The notes beneath the pieces are model-generated. The model ran no database searches and was not told the DNA's origin. It saw only the letters and a program-made list of their open reading frames with translations. Shown one piece after another: positions 19,054 to 28,572 of a stretch of 64,000 nucleotides of DNA. Every line of letters begins with the position of its first letter. Within the stretch, counting starts at the first letter, position 1. Location: the NCBI RefSeq assembly GCF_038789205.1, contig NZ_CP128355.1:1736001-1800000 (forward strand), in the 5' to 3' direction. Both the position numbers and the translations under genes were made by a program. The stretch is from Staphylococcus hsinchuensis. Its GTDB lineage: Bacteria > Bacillota > Bacilli > Staphylococcales > Staphylococcaceae.

Positions 19054-19166
19054 TTTCATCACCCATTCTTAAAGAGTTGACGTTATTATATTGCTTGTAT
19101 ATCATATAGTTTACTGAAAATAATCGAGTGATAACAATATTTTGTTTCTGTAGTAACAGAAAAATA

Positions 19167-19175
19167 TGTTATAAT
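19167..19175 (+). promoter_or_regulatory. Extended -10 promoter of the Prli42-like gene
   Basis: TGTTATAAT provides an extended -10 element (TG one base ahead of TATAAT at 19170-19175). No good -35 is seen; a small palindrome TTCTGT-AGTA-ACAGAA occupies that area. The predicted leader is roughly 95 nucleotides and contains an AGGTA/TACCT hairpin. Confidence 0.45.
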
Positions 19176-19275
19176 ACATAAATAAACTAAGGTATCAGTT
19201 ACCTAAAAGATAAATCCAACTAACCTTTAATTTTATTATATAACTTATAACTGGATGAGTAATGGAGGAGTTAAT

Positions 19276-19371
19276 TTGGATAATAAAGTTTTAAGAATTA
19301 TTATCATCGTCATGTTAGTTGCAGTTGTACTTGCATTAATTTTATCAAGTGTTGCACCTATTATGGGATAG
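19276..19371 (+). CDS. prli42: Prli42-like single-pass membrane miniprotein
   Basis: 31 codons from TTG 19276, with a textbook GGAGGAG seven bases upstream. The product has a short polar N-terminus (MDNKVLR) and one hydrophobic helix spanning most of the rest, ending SSVAPIMG. Length, N-terminus and hydrophobic profile match Prli42, the miniprotein that anchors the stressosome to the membrane in Listeria. A terminator follows at 19382. Staphylococci are not known to encode stressosome proteins (RsbR/S/T), so the role here may differ. Assignment rests on length and pattern, not on an alignment. Confidence 0.72.
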   Translation: MDNKVLRIIIIVMLVAVVLALILSSVAPIMG

Positions 19372-19381
19372 TAGGAATTAA

Positions 19382-19420
19382 GTGTCTGAATCGAAATTTG
19401 GTTTAGACACGTATTTTTTG
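19382..19420 (+). terminator. Terminator of the Prli42-like gene
   Basis: GTGTCT and AGACAC arms (with further partial pairing) are followed by GTATTTTTTG about ten bases after the miniprotein stop. Confidence 0.6.
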
Positions 19421-19437
19421 ACTATAGAAATATAAAG

Positions 19438-19486
19438 ACAGCCCACTTAAAAGATTATTTTTAACCTTTTAGGTGGGCTGTTTTCT
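19438..19486. terminator. Terminator downstream of the aromatic acid exporter-like gene
   Basis: CAGCCCACTTAAAAG pairs with CTTTTAGGTGGGCTG (one G-T pair), with T-rich sequence on the plus side and TCTTT on the minus side. It separates the two convergent genes. Confidence 0.8.
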
Positions 19487-19502
19487 ATAATTTAAAATTT
19501 CA

Positions 19503-20489
19503 TTACTTATTGTATAAATCACTGTGTAACTTTAATGAACCAAACTCAGATTTAATCATTAAATATTCTTCCAATTCATTTAATAATTGAAATAAACTCG
19601 CTCTTGTTCTAAATGATTCATGTGTTTTTGGTAATTCTAAATTGTTTAACTCTAAACGTAATTGATATAAAGAATGTAAACGTAACGCCGTGTAATCATT
19701 GCTATTAACATTATGAGCGAGTTCACCGAATAAATCAGCAAATTTCGTTAACATATGGTCATCAGTTTCAAGATTTTGAAGTAAAAAAGTCATTCTTTTC
19801 ATCAGCTCGAGTTGTTCTTCCCTCATATCAAAATAATGATAGTAAGAATTTTCATTTCGGACAAAATGATTTTTTACATCTCTAAAGGCTGTCGATTTTG
19901 CTGCACTAATTGTTTTTTCTAAACTTTTGAATTTAATATCTAATGAGTCATGTGGGACATTACAAGTCATTTTAAAAGATTCAAAGATAGTGGTGAATTG
20001 CTCTTCAATTTGAGTTTTATAGTTATTTAAAGTTTTATCTAAGCTTGGCATAATGAGATTCATTAAGAATGCGATGCCTAGCCCTACAATTAATAATAGA
20101 ATTTCATTTATAAATAAATGTAAATCTATGGATTTAGCATTAAATACATGAAGTAAAATGACACAACTCGTCACAATACCTTCTTGAACTTTAAATACCA
20201 CTGTTAATGGAATGAATAATAAGACAATCAAACCGAGCACAAGTGCATTTTGTCCTAATAAACTAAACACGAGCGAACCGAGTATCAAAATCATTATACA
20301 TGATACAAATCGAGAAACGATTGCATTAACTGAGTGAACTTTTGTATGTTTTATACATAGTACTACTAATATGGCACTCGAAGCGAAATTTTGTAAGCCC
20401 ATGAATTGAGCAATCATTATTCCAAGTGCCATTCCAATAGCCGTTTTTATTGTTCTAAAGCCGATCCGATATGGATTTAAATGAGGCAT
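19503..20489 (-). CDS. Aromatic acid exporter (FUSC/ArAE) family membrane protein
   Basis: 328 residues. The first 150 or so hold four to five membrane helices, starting GFRTIKTAIGMALGIMIAQF, the usual opening of ArAE_1/YqjA proteins. The C-terminal half is soluble, helical and charged. By family it may export aromatic acids or related small molecules; the substrate is unknown. It lies just downstream of the bacilliredoxin gene (11-base gap), likely co-transcribed. Confidence 0.75.
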   Translation of the reverse strand: MPHLNPYRIGFRTIKTAIGMALGIMIAQFMGLQNFASSAILVVLCIKHTKVHSVNAIVSRFVSCIMILILGSLVFSLLGQNALVLGLIVLLFIPLTVVFKVQEGIVTSCVILLHVFNAKSIDLHLFINEILLLIVGLGIAFLMNLIMPSLDKTLNNYKTQIEEQFTTIFESFKMTCNVPHDSLDIKFKSLEKTISAAKSTAFRDVKNHFVRNENSYYHYFDMREEQLELMKRMTFLLQNLETDDHMLTKFADLFGELAHNVNSNDYTALRLHSLYQLRLELNNLELPKTHESFRTRASLFQLLNELEEYLMIKSEFGSLKLHSDLYNK

Positions 20490-20500
20490 TGATCTTTTCT

Positions 20501-20938
20501 CTATCTTTCTTCACAATATTTATCAAATAGTGATTGCAATTGATTAATAACGTCCATGACTTCGTGTCCTTCTATTTGATGACGCTCTACCATTTCTGTA
20601 ATTTTACCATCTTTAACTAATGCAAATGAAGGACTAGATGGTGCAAAACCTTCAAAATAATCTCTTGCCTGTTGTGTTGCTTCTTTATCTTGACCAGCAA
20701 ATACTGTCACAAGTCTATCTGGCAATTTATCGTAATGAAGTGCATGTGCTGCAGCTGGTCTTGCAATACCACCCGCACAACCACAAACAGAATTGACCAT
20801 TACTAATGATGTACCTTGCTGTTGTAATACTTTATCAACTTCTTCTGCAGTAGTTAATTGTTCATACCCTGCATCTTCTATTTCATTTCTAGCTTGATTG
20901 ACAACATCTGTCATATATAAATCGAAGTTTAAATCCAT
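20501..20938 (-). CDS. Bacilliredoxin (BrxA/BrxB, DUF1094 family)
   Basis: 145 residues with a thioredoxin-like fold and the family's unusual CGC active site, seen in [14 protein letters not shown]. Bacilliredoxins remove bacillithiol from mixed disulfides on proteins after oxidative stress in Firmicutes that make bacillithiol, including staphylococci. ATG 20938 is chosen over 20956 because AAAGGTG lies nine bases upstream and homologues have 145 residues. Staphylococci have two paralogues; I cannot decide firmly which this is, though the position resembles YqiW/BrxB. Confidence 0.88.
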   Translation of the reverse strand: MDLNFDLYMTDVVNQARNEIEDAGYEQLTTAEEVDKVLQQQGTSLVMVNSVCGCAGGIARPAAAHALHYDKLPDRLVTVFAGQDKEATQQARDYFEGFAPSSPSFALVKDGKITEMVERHQIEGHEVMDVINQLQSLFDKYCEER

Positions 20939-21071
20939 GTTATCGACACCTTTCATATTGAATTGATAGTCCTATTTTACTAATATCTACTTCATAGTTC
21001 AACAAGTGAGTTTATAAACAATAGCGTGCTTATCAGAATTAGCAATAATTTGACTTTGAACTATTTACTAA

Positions 21072-21129
21072 TAAAAAAACTGTAGCTCAGAGCAATTAAA
21101 ATATCAGAATTATGCTGTAGCTACAGTTA
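21072..21129 (-). terminator. Terminator of the bkd operon
   Basis: On the minus strand AACTGTAGCT pairs with AGCTACAGTT across a 30-base loop, followed by a run of seven T. It lies directly behind bkdB. Confidence 0.78.
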
Positions 21130-21143
21130 ATCTATTGTCGCAT

Positions 21144-22427
21144 TTAGTATATACTTGTATGTTCAATTGTATATTGTTCAATACGTGTTTTTACAAAATT
21201 CATAAATCTACCTGCTTGTAAGCCATCAAGTATACGATGATCAATGGAAATACACATATTTACCATATGACGAATTGCAATCATATCATCGATGACAACT
21301 GGTTTTTTAATTACAGATTCGATTTGCAATATTGCTGCTTGAGGGTGATTAATTATACCCATAGAAGAGACGGATCCAAATGTACCCGTATTATTAACGG
21401 TGAAAGTACCACCTTGCATATCTTCTGATTTTAATTTTTGATTTCTTGCTTTTAACGCAAGTTCATTTATTTCTCTAGCAATGCCTTTAATTGATTTTTC
21501 ATCGGCATTTTTAATAACTGGAACATAAAGTTTATCTTCATCGGCTACTGCAATTGAAATATTAATATCTTTATGCATAATAATTTCTTTATCTTTCCAA
21601 CTACTATTTAACAATGGATAAGCTTTTAGACCTTCTGCGACAGCTTTAACGAAAAATGCAAAGTACGTTAAATTATATCCTTCGCTATCTTTAAAATTTT
21701 GTTTATGGTAGTTACGCGTTTTAACAAGATTAGTAGCATCAGCTTCTACCATCATCCAAGCATGAGGGATTTCGTTAACACTATTCACCATGTTATTCGC
21801 TATTTGTTTTCTAACTCCGTCGACAGGAATAGAAGTTCCAGGAGAAGGCTCATTATATTTAACTTGTTGTTCTACCCGAGGTGAATCTTTAGGGACATGA
21901 GTTGATGAGCCAATTTTATGAGTACCGGCCTCAATCACCTTTTCAATATCTTTTTTCGTAACGCGTCCTTCAAATCCTGTACCTTCAACTTGTGTCAAAT
22001 CAATTTGATTTTCTGATGCGAGTCTGAAGACAACAGGTGAATATCTACCGTTATTTTTTGAATTTGTATCATTTGATGTTTGAGGTTTTGAAACAGACGT
22101 GGCATCTCCATTAGTGGTATTGTTTTGTTGTGTAGTATCTTCAGATTCCTCAAATTGATCTTTTTCAACTTCTTCTGTTGTATCGGCTTCATTTTCATCT
22201 GTTTCTAAATGGCAAATCACATCACCAACAGCTACTGTTGTGCCTTCATCGACGACAATTTCTTTTACCGTTCCAGCATATGTCGATGGGACTTCTGCTG
22301 TTACTTTATCTGTAATCACTTCACAAAGTGGTTCGTATTCTTCAATTGTATCCCCAACTGACACAAGCCACTGCTCAATTGTACCTTCATGTACGCTTTC
22401 GCCTAGTTTAGGCATTTTTATTTCCAT
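21144..22427 (-). CDS. bkdB: Branched-chain 2-oxoacid dehydrogenase E2 (lipoamide acyltransferase)
   Basis: 427 residues. A lipoyl domain occupies residues 1-75, with lipoylated K41 in EVITDKVTAEV. An acidic, Asn/Thr-rich linker follows, then an E1/E3-binding domain (SPVVFRLASENQIDLTQVEG), and a catalytic domain ending in the active-site DHRILDG. It transfers the acyl group from branched 2-oxoacids to CoA, giving primers for iso- and anteiso-fatty acids. AAGGAGG precedes ATG. Last gene of lpd-bkdAA-bkdAB-bkdB. Linker and catalytic-domain features favour the Bkd (Bfm) over the pyruvate complex; the operon context agrees. Confidence 0.92.
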   Translation of the reverse strand: MEIKMPKLGESVHEGTIEQWLVSVGDTIEEYEPLCEVITDKVTAEVPSTYAGTVKEIVVDEGTTVAVGDVICHLETDENEADTTEEVEKDQFEESEDTTQQNNTTNGDATSVSKPQTSNDTNSKNNGRYSPVVFRLASENQIDLTQVEGTGFEGRVTKKDIEKVIEAGTHKIGSSTHVPKDSPRVEQQVKYNEPSPGTSIPVDGVRKQIANNMVNSVNEIPHAWMMVEADATNLVKTRNYHKQNFKDSEGYNLTYFAFFVKAVAEGLKAYPLLNSSWKDKEIIMHKDINISIAVADEDKLYVPVIKNADEKSIKGIAREINELALKARNQKLKSEDMQGGTFTVNNTGTFGSVSSMGIINHPQAAILQIESVIKKPVVIDDMIAIRHMVNMCISIDHRILDGLQAGRFMNFVKTRIEQYTIEHTSIY

Positions 22428-22439
22428 AATTGAGCCTCC

Positions 22440-23423
22440 TTAAAATTCTGCTAGTTCTTTCATTTTTACCTTTATTTTATCAGGGTTCATCATAAACTCA
22501 TCTTCTAAAGTTGGAGAAAACGGCATTGATGGCACGTCTGGTCCTGCTAAGCGCATCACAGGTGCATCTAAATCAAATAAACAGTTCTCAGCAATAATCG
22601 CCGCTACTTCTGATATAATACTACCCTCTAAATTATCTTCAGTAACTAATAAAACTTTACCCGTACGACGAGCACGTTCAATAATTGTTTCTTTATCTAA
22701 AGGATAAACCGTGCGCAAATCCACTACTTCAATATTAAAGCCATCTTCTTCTAACATGTCAGCGGCTTGAATACAGTAATTCACACACAATCCATATGTG
22801 AAGACAGTTAAATCATCACCTTGTCTTTTTACATCTGCTTTTCCAATAGGTACAGTATAATACGTTTCAGGAACTTCTTCTTTAAGTAAACGGTAAGCTT
22901 TTTTATGTTCAAAATAAAGAACAGGATCATTACTCTCAATGGATGCGAGCAACAAACCTTTAGCATCATAAGGTGTTGAAGGGATTACAATTGTTAAACC
23001 AGGCGTTGAAGCAAAGACAGATTCAATACTTTGTGAATGATATAATGCACCGTGGATACCTCCACCAAACGGTGAACGAATTGTAATAGGACAATCCCAA
23101 TCATTGTTTGAACGGTAACGCATTTTAGCAGCTTCACTCATAATTTGGTTCGTTGCAGGTAATATATACTCTGCGAATTGGATTTCTGCTACTGGTCTTT
23201 TACCTAACATCGCTGCACCAATACTTGTTCCTACTATATTCGATTCAGCTAAAGGCGTATCTAACACACGTGCTTCTCCATATTTTTGTTGCAAGCCTAA
23301 TGTTACACCAAATACGCCACCTTTTTTCCCAACATCTTCACCTAATACAAAGACGTTATCATCTTGTTCCATTGACTGATCTATGGCTTGGTGAATTGCT
23401 TCTAAATAAGATAATTTAACCAT
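22440..23423 (-). CDS. bkdAB: Branched-chain 2-oxoacid dehydrogenase E1 beta
   Basis: 327 residues, transketolase-like pyrimidine-binding fold and C-terminal domain. The N-terminus shows LGEDVGKKGGVFGVT, followed by FAEYILPATNQI and RSPFGGGIHGALYHSQS, typical of E1 beta of 2-oxoacid dehydrogenases. With E1 alpha it forms the thiamine diphosphate active site. It starts inside the end of bkdAA (8-base overlap), giving equal synthesis of the two subunits. Substrates are the oxoacids of valine, leucine and isoleucine. Confidence 0.93.
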   Translation of the reverse strand: MVKLSYLEAIHQAIDQSMEQDDNVFVLGEDVGKKGGVFGVTLGLQQKYGEARVLDTPLAESNIVGTSIGAAMLGKRPVAEIQFAEYILPATNQIMSEAAKMRYRSNNDWDCPITIRSPFGGGIHGALYHSQSIESVFASTPGLTIVIPSTPYDAKGLLLASIESNDPVLYFEHKKAYRLLKEEVPETYYTVPIGKADVKRQGDDLTVFTYGLCVNYCIQAADMLEEDGFNIEVVDLRTVYPLDKETIIERARRTGKVLLVTEDNLEGSIISEVAAIIAENCLFDLDAPVMRLAGPDVPSMPFSPTLEDEFMMNPDKIKVKMKELAEF

Positions 23424-24414
23424 TGTTTAAGCTCCCTTCATCATATACGTGCGTATAAGTTTCCTCTGCGGACGGGTAAGGTGCTTTTTCTGCTTCTTTT
23501 GTCGCTTCATTAACGAGCGCTTTATGTTCATCTTCTATTTCTTGTAACCATGTTTCATCGATGATTTCATTTTCTAATAAAAATGATTTGAATCTTAAGT
23601 TACAATCAAGTGTTTTGAGCTCATCGCGTTCTTCAATTGTACGGTATTTGTCATCATCATCAGAAGAGTGAGCTGTCATTCTTGTACACATTGCTTCAAT
23701 TAATGTTGATCCGCCACCATTTAAAGCACGTTCTCTTGCTTCTTTCATGACTTTAAACATTGCAATTGGGTCGTTGCCATCAACGTGTTCACCATGTATA
23801 CCATAACCAATAGCTCTATCCGAGAGCTTTTCAGCCCCATATTGTAATGAGTCTGGTACAGAAATCGCATACTTATTATTTTCTATCACACAAATAAACG
23901 GTAATTTATGTATTCCAGCGAAGTTTAAACCTTCGTGAAAATCACCTTGGTTTGAACTACCTTCGCCTACTGTTGTCATCGCAATGTTAGGTTTATTGTC
24001 CATTTTTAAAGCGAGTGCAGCCCCTACTGCATGAACGATTTGAGTGCCGACCGGAGAACTTTGTGAAAGAATGCCTTTTTCTTTTTTGCCAAAATGTGAA
24101 GGCATTTGCTTTCCGCCTGAGTTGATATCATCTCTTTTACCAAACGCAGCTAACATAGAATCTAGTGGTGTCATCCCTAGATAGGTTACTAAAGCTAGAT
24201 CTCTATAGTACGGAGATGAAATATCTCCTTGTTCCATAGCATAAGCCATACCTATTTGCGCGGCTTCTTGGCCTTGGCAACTAATTACAAATGGTATCTT
24301 ACCTGCCCGATTGAGTAACCACATACGTTCATCAATTTTACGGCCTAAATCCATCCATTTGTACATTGTTTTAAGATCTGATTTGTCTAAACCAGCTGAT
24401 TCATAATCAAACAT
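23416..24414 (-). CDS. bkdAA: Branched-chain 2-oxoacid dehydrogenase E1 alpha
   Basis: 332 residues with a thiamine-diphosphate binding motif GEGSSNQGDFHEGLNFAG leading to ENNKYAIS, and the phosphorylation-loop region TRMTAHSSDDD that marks branched-chain E1 alpha subunits. QSSPVGTQIVHAVGAALA is also typical. AGGAGG precedes the ATG. Between lpd (17-base gap) and bkdAB (overlap), clearly one operon. Decarboxylates branched 2-oxoacids and transfers the acyl group to lipoyl-E2. Confidence 0.93.
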   Translation of the reverse strand: MFDYESAGLDKSDLKTMYKWMDLGRKIDERMWLLNRAGKIPFVISCQGQEAAQIGMAYAMEQGDISSPYYRDLALVTYLGMTPLDSMLAAFGKRDDINSGGKQMPSHFGKKEKGILSQSSPVGTQIVHAVGAALALKMDNKPNIAMTTVGEGSSNQGDFHEGLNFAGIHKLPFICVIENNKYAISVPDSLQYGAEKLSDRAIGYGIHGEHVDGNDPIAMFKVMKEARERALNGGGSTLIEAMCTRMTAHSSDDDDKYRTIEERDELKTLDCNLRFKSFLLENEIIDETWLQEIEDEHKALVNEATKEAEKAPYPSAEETYTHVYDEGSLNNG

Positions 24415-24430
24415 ATATATTTCCTCCTAA

Positions 24431-25852
24431 TCACACGTGAATCGCTCTATTTTCTACTTTTAATCCTAATTCCATCAAAATTTCAGAAAGTGAAGGATGC
24501 GCGTGTGTTGTTAAACCTAGTTCAAGAGTTGAACCATTCATAAATTGGAATAATGAGACTTCGTTAATGAGTTCGGTCACATGTGGGCCAATCATATTTA
24601 TTCCGATGACTGCATCATTGTCCTTGTCAATGACTACTTCACAAAATCCTTTTTGTTGTTGTACATTTTCTATTACTGCTTTACCTATTGCTTTAAATGG
24701 TACTTTAATTGCTTTAGCATTAATGTTCTGTGCTTTAGCCTCATCAATATTATGCCCGATACTTGCAACTTCTGGTTCAGTATAAATACATTTAGGCATT
24801 TTAGAATAATCTATAGCAATTGGTGATGCATCGAACATATGATCAATTGCTGTAATCCCTTCTTTTGAACCAACATGCGCAAGCTGTAATTGGCCTATAC
24901 AATCGCCAGCAGCGTATATATGTTTATCTTCAGTTTGTTGGAAATCATTTACAATAATGTGATTTTTTTCAGTTAATTTAATTTTTGTATTATTTAAGCC
25001 AATATCTGAAGTATTAGGGCTACGGCCAATTGAAACTAATGCTTTATCGAAAGTAATAGTTTCTTGGTTGAGTTGAAGTTTAATATTTGAGTCTTCAACA
25101 GTTACATCTTCTTCAGTCAGTTGTGTGTTTTCAAAGAAATTGACACCGCGCTCAGTCAGTTCACTTTTCAGTGTTTTAGCTATTTGCTTGCTTTCAGTTG
25201 GCACGATGCGTTCTCCTGCTTCAATCACAGTTACTTCCACATTGAAATCTGTCATTAGGGAAGCAAATTCTAAACCAATTACACCTCCGCCTATAATCGC
25301 CAATGATTGCGGAAGTTCGTCTATCGTTAAAATATCGTCACTTGAAAGCACAACGTTATGATCAAACGGTAAAAATGGTAACTCAGCAGGTGTAGAACCT
25401 GTGCTTATTAAGACATTATTATTAGGTAAGAGCTCTGATTCCCCATCTTCATATTCTACAGAGACTGTTCCACTTTGCGGTGAAAATATTGAAGGGCCGA
25501 GTATTCTACCAGTTCCGTTGAAGACATCTATTTTGTTATGTTGCATCAAATGGTTTACCCCTTGAAACATTTGATTAACAATTTCAGCTTTACGTTCTTG
25601 GATGCGTTTAAAGTTTAATTTGAAGCTATCCACATCTATACCAAAGTCACTTGCATCATTCACTGTTCTAGCAACCTCTGCTGATTTCAACAATGCTTTT
25701 GTAGGGATACAACCTTTGTGTAAACATGTACCACCGAGCAATGATTTTTCGACTAGAACTACCTTTTTACCTAGTTGAGATGCTCTAATTGCGGATACAT
25801 AGCCAGCCGTCCCTCCGCCTAATATAACTAAATCATATTGTTCTTCTGACAT
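24431..25852 (-). CDS. lpdA: Dihydrolipoamide dehydrogenase (E3) of the Bkd complex
   Basis: 473 residues, flavoprotein disulfide reductase. FAD-binding GGGTAGYVSAIRA opens the protein. The redox-active disulfide is C43/C48 in GGTCLHKGC. An NAD motif follows (IGGGVIGLEFASL), then AAGDCIGQLQLAH, and the catalytic His-Glu in the THAHPSLSE tail. It reoxidises dihydrolipoyl-E2 with NAD. First gene of the bkd operon. A 286-base space toward recN carries the promoter; AATTTTATAATAAATC near the gene holds a possible -10. Confidence 0.93.
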   Translation of the reverse strand: MSEEQYDLVILGGGTAGYVSAIRASQLGKKVVLVEKSLLGGTCLHKGCIPTKALLKSAEVARTVNDASDFGIDVDSFKLNFKRIQERKAEIVNQMFQGVNHLMQHNKIDVFNGTGRILGPSIFSPQSGTVSVEYEDGESELLPNNNVLISTGSTPAELPFLPFDHNVVLSSDDILTIDELPQSLAIIGGGVIGLEFASLMTDFNVEVTVIEAGERIVPTESKQIAKTLKSELTERGVNFFENTQLTEEDVTVEDSNIKLQLNQETITFDKALVSIGRSPNTSDIGLNNTKIKLTEKNHIIVNDFQQTEDKHIYAAGDCIGQLQLAHVGSKEGITAIDHMFDASPIAIDYSKMPKCIYTEPEVASIGHNIDEAKAQNINAKAIKVPFKAIGKAVIENVQQQKGFCEVVIDKDNDAVIGINMIGPHVTELINEVSLFQFMNGSTLELGLTTHAHPSLSEILMELGLKVENRAIHV

Positions 25853-26138
25853 TTTAAGTGACTCCTAACAATTTCTATTTATCATACATACTTCGTGTAA
25901 ATTCGCGTATTAGATTTATTATAAAATTCTATTCTAGTCATTACAGTTCGAACTTTTTTTTGACTTTTTGTTTCACATTTTCAATTTTAATTCTATGATT
26001 TAATATTACATTTATCAAATGAATGCATTTTATTTAGCAATTAATTTTAAAAGATTATTACTCATTTTGATGTTGAATAAGCAGCTTATTCCATTTCATA
26101 ATTGTACAAAATGATTGAGTTTCATGCTGACATTTTGT
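25853..26138 (-). other. Intergenic region recN-lpdA
   Basis: 286 bases, AT-rich. On the minus strand a possible -10 (TATAAT) lies in the last 70 bases before lpdA with no clear -35. A short ACAAAATG/CATTTTGT inverted pair near 26110-26135 might serve as a weak recN terminator. I recognise no gene or riboswitch. Given that the bkd genes are CodY/CcpA-class targets in other Firmicutes an operator is possible, but none is evident by eye. Confidence 0.4.
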
Positions 26139-27809
26139 TTATTTATTTTGTTGAATCATTTCCTTGGCATTTTGTTTAGTGAGTTCTGTAACACTTGCAC
26201 CTGCTATCATTCGTGCCACTTCTTCAATACATCCTTCACCCGTTAATTCCTTTACTTGTGTTGTTGTGCGATCATCCTCTGATGCTTTACTTATCAATAA
26301 GTGATGATCACTCATCGCTGCAACTTGTGGTAAATGAGAAATACATATAACTTGAATATGTTGCGATAAGTCTTTCATCTTTTCAGCCATTTTTTGCGCA
26401 GCTTGTCCAGACACACCAGAATCAACTTCATCAAAAAGTATCGCAGTCTGACCTCTCGTTTTAACGAAAATAGATTTTAACGCTAACATGATTCTTGATA
26501 ATTCTCCGCCTGAAGCTATTTTGTTTAAACTTTTTAAAGGTTCACCTTTGTTTGGGCTGATGAGAAACTCAACAAATTCAATACCCTCACGTGTCGGTTG
26601 TTCTAGCGGTTTAAATGAAATTTCTAAATTTGCATCTTTCATTTGTAAATTATGAATTTCTTCTACGATATGATCACGTAACGACTGTGCTACAGTTCTA
26701 CGTTCTTTCGAAAGTTTTTGGCCAAAATCCATCACTTTTTCATATAATTGATCAATTTGTAAACGTAAATCTGAAGTACTTTCTTCGTAGTTTTCTATTT
26801 TATTGATTTCATTTTCTAGCTTACTTTGATAAACGATTAATTCATTGATATTTTTACCATATTTACGTTTCAAGTTATTTAATAAATTCATACGGCTTTC
26901 TAGTGTATTTAAATATTGTTCATCGAATTCCGTATTTGAGAGTTCATCATACAACTGATGCTTTGCATCTTCTAACGTATAATAAAACTGGTCTACTTCC
27001 TCTTTCAATTGATCATATTGTCCTGGTATGATTTCATTAATAGTCTGAAGTTGCTGACTCAATTCATAAAGCCGATCAGTAATGGCATGCTCATCAGTTA
27101 ACGTGACATGTGCACTATTTAGCGAAAGACTTAAGTTTTCAGAATTTTGAATGCGTTTAATATCTTTTTCTAATTGGTCAACTTCATTTTCAACTAACTT
27201 TGCCTCTTTTAATTCTTCGTGTTGGAATTTTAACAAATCCAATCTTTGTAAGAGTGCTTGATCTGCCGTTTCTAACTCTTCTAGCTCTTTCTTTTTAGCA
27301 CTGTATGCATCAAATGTATCTTCATATTGTTTTAAAAATTTCGAATAACGATCCTCAGCATAATGATCCAATAAGCGTAAATGGTATTTTTGTTTTAATA
27401 AAGATTGCGTTTCATGTTGACCATGTATATCTAGCAACTCTTGCATTACTTTTCTCAAATCTTGTAAAGTTACGATTTGATTGTTGATACGGCAAATACT
27501 TTTTCCTGAACTAAATATTTCTCTTTTAACAAGTAGAAAATCTTCATCAATATCGATAGATAAATCGTGAAGTAATGAAATAGCTTCTTTACTTTCATCT
27601 ATATCGAAAATACCTTCTATAATTGATTTCTTTTCTCCATGTCTAACGAAATCAGATGAAGCACGCATACCAATTAATTGACCTATTGCGTCTATAATAA
27701 TTGATTTACCAGAGCCAGTTTCACCACTGAGCACAGTTAATCCATCGCCAAAATGAACTTCCAATTCATCAATAATGGCGAATTGTTTAATGGATAAGGT
27801 TTGTAACAT
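26139..27809 (-). CDS. recN: DNA repair protein RecN
   Basis: 556 residues, SMC-like. Walker A (SGETGSGKSIIIDAIGQL) lies at the N-terminus and a long coiled coil at about residues 155-360. The ABC signature is ASGGELSRIMLALK and Walker B is ILFDEVDSGVSG near the C-terminus. RecN acts early at double-strand breaks. AAGGAAGTGATT precedes ATG. It follows argR by 23 bases, the conserved argR-recN pair of Firmicutes. Confidence 0.96.
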   Translation of the reverse strand: MLQTLSIKQFAIIDELEVHFGDGLTVLSGETGSGKSIIIDAIGQLIGMRASSDFVRHGEKKSIIEGIFDIDESKEAISLLHDLSIDIDEDFLLVKREIFSSGKSICRINNQIVTLQDLRKVMQELLDIHGQHETQSLLKQKYHLRLLDHYAEDRYSKFLKQYEDTFDAYSAKKKELEELETADQALLQRLDLLKFQHEELKEAKLVENEVDQLEKDIKRIQNSENLSLSLNSAHVTLTDEHAITDRLYELSQQLQTINEIIPGQYDQLKEEVDQFYYTLEDAKHQLYDELSNTEFDEQYLNTLESRMNLLNNLKRKYGKNINELIVYQSKLENEINKIENYEESTSDLRLQIDQLYEKVMDFGQKLSKERRTVAQSLRDHIVEEIHNLQMKDANLEISFKPLEQPTREGIEFVEFLISPNKGEPLKSLNKIASGGELSRIMLALKSIFVKTRGQTAILFDEVDSGVSGQAAQKMAEKMKDLSQHIQVICISHLPQVAAMSDHHLLISKASEDDRTTTQVKELTGEGCIEEVARMIAGASVTELTKQNAKEMIQQNK

Positions 27810-27832
27810 TACGAAATCACTTCCTTAAAAAC

Positions 27833-28285
27833 TTATAATAGATTAAAGATACGTGTCTTGATGCTTTCACTAGCTTTCTGGTCCTTACAAATAATTAAAC
27901 ATGTATCGTCACCACAAATTGTTCCTAATACTTCGTCCCAATCAATTTGGTCTAAAATTGCACCTATGGACTGCGCATTTCCTGGTAACGTTTTTAATAC
28001 TAATAGATTATCAGTACCATCAATATTTACGAATGAATCCATTAAATAGCGTCCTAATTTTTCAAGTGGATGGTACTTTCTATCATTTGGAAGGCTATAA
28101 ACATATTGACCTGTAGGTGTTGGCACCTTTATTAGTTGTAATTCTTTAATGTCTCTTGAAACCGTTGCTTGCGTAACGTTCAATTCATATTCATTTAAAC
28201 GTTTTACTAAGTCATCTTGTGTTTCAATTTTTTCATTCGAGATGATTTCTCTAATTTTTATATGCCTCACAGATTTTTTAGCCAT
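27833..28285 (-). CDS. argR: Arginine repressor ArgR/AhrC
   Basis: 150 residues. The winged-helix DNA-binding half has the family signature [14 protein letters not shown]. The hexamerisation and arginine-binding half ends [15 protein letters not shown]. It represses arginine biosynthesis and can activate catabolism. The frame runs back to 28357, but AGGTG nine bases ahead of ATG 28285 and the family length decide for 28285. First gene of argR-recN. Staphylococci carry several ArgR paralogues; this chromosomal position is the ancestral one. Confidence 0.93.
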   Translation of the reverse strand: MAKKSVRHIKIREIISNEKIETQDDLVKRLNEYELNVTQATVSRDIKELQLIKVPTPTGQYVYSLPNDRKYHPLEKLGRYLMDSFVNIDGTDNLLVLKTLPGNAQSIGAILDQIDWDEVLGTICGDDTCLIICKDQKASESIKTRIFNLL

Positions 28286-28496
28286 TTTTATACACCTCAT
28301 ATACGAATATTTATACAAATATTTTAACATATGGAGACTTTGACTACTACTAATCATAATGTATATATTATGAGATAAAATGCGTGACTATCGTTATATT
28401 AAAATTTTAACATTAACATTTTTAATATAACCATAATTCCATAGCTAAAAATTGAATATGTATCTTATGAATAAATATAAAAAAGTTACATATCAT

Positions 28497-28534
28497 AGAA
28501 AAAATCACACTACATTACAGCAGTATGATTTTAA
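28497..28534 (-). terminator. Terminator of the accB-ispA operon
   Basis: On the minus strand AAAATCATAC pairs with GTGTGATTTT (one G-T) followed by further T, 40 bases behind the ispA stop. Confidence 0.75.
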
Positions 28535-28572
28535 CATTTTATTCTATTATTAATAACTTATAAATTGGATAA

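Noticed and set aside
21995..22198. 67-codon frame inside bkdB (minus strand, other frame)
   Set aside because: It is an out-of-frame reading of the E2 linker region, rich in Lys and Met by codon shadow; no start signal.
24567..24826. Two overlapping plus-strand frames opposite lpdA
   Set aside because: Antisense shadows of a conserved enzyme with no ribosome binding site.
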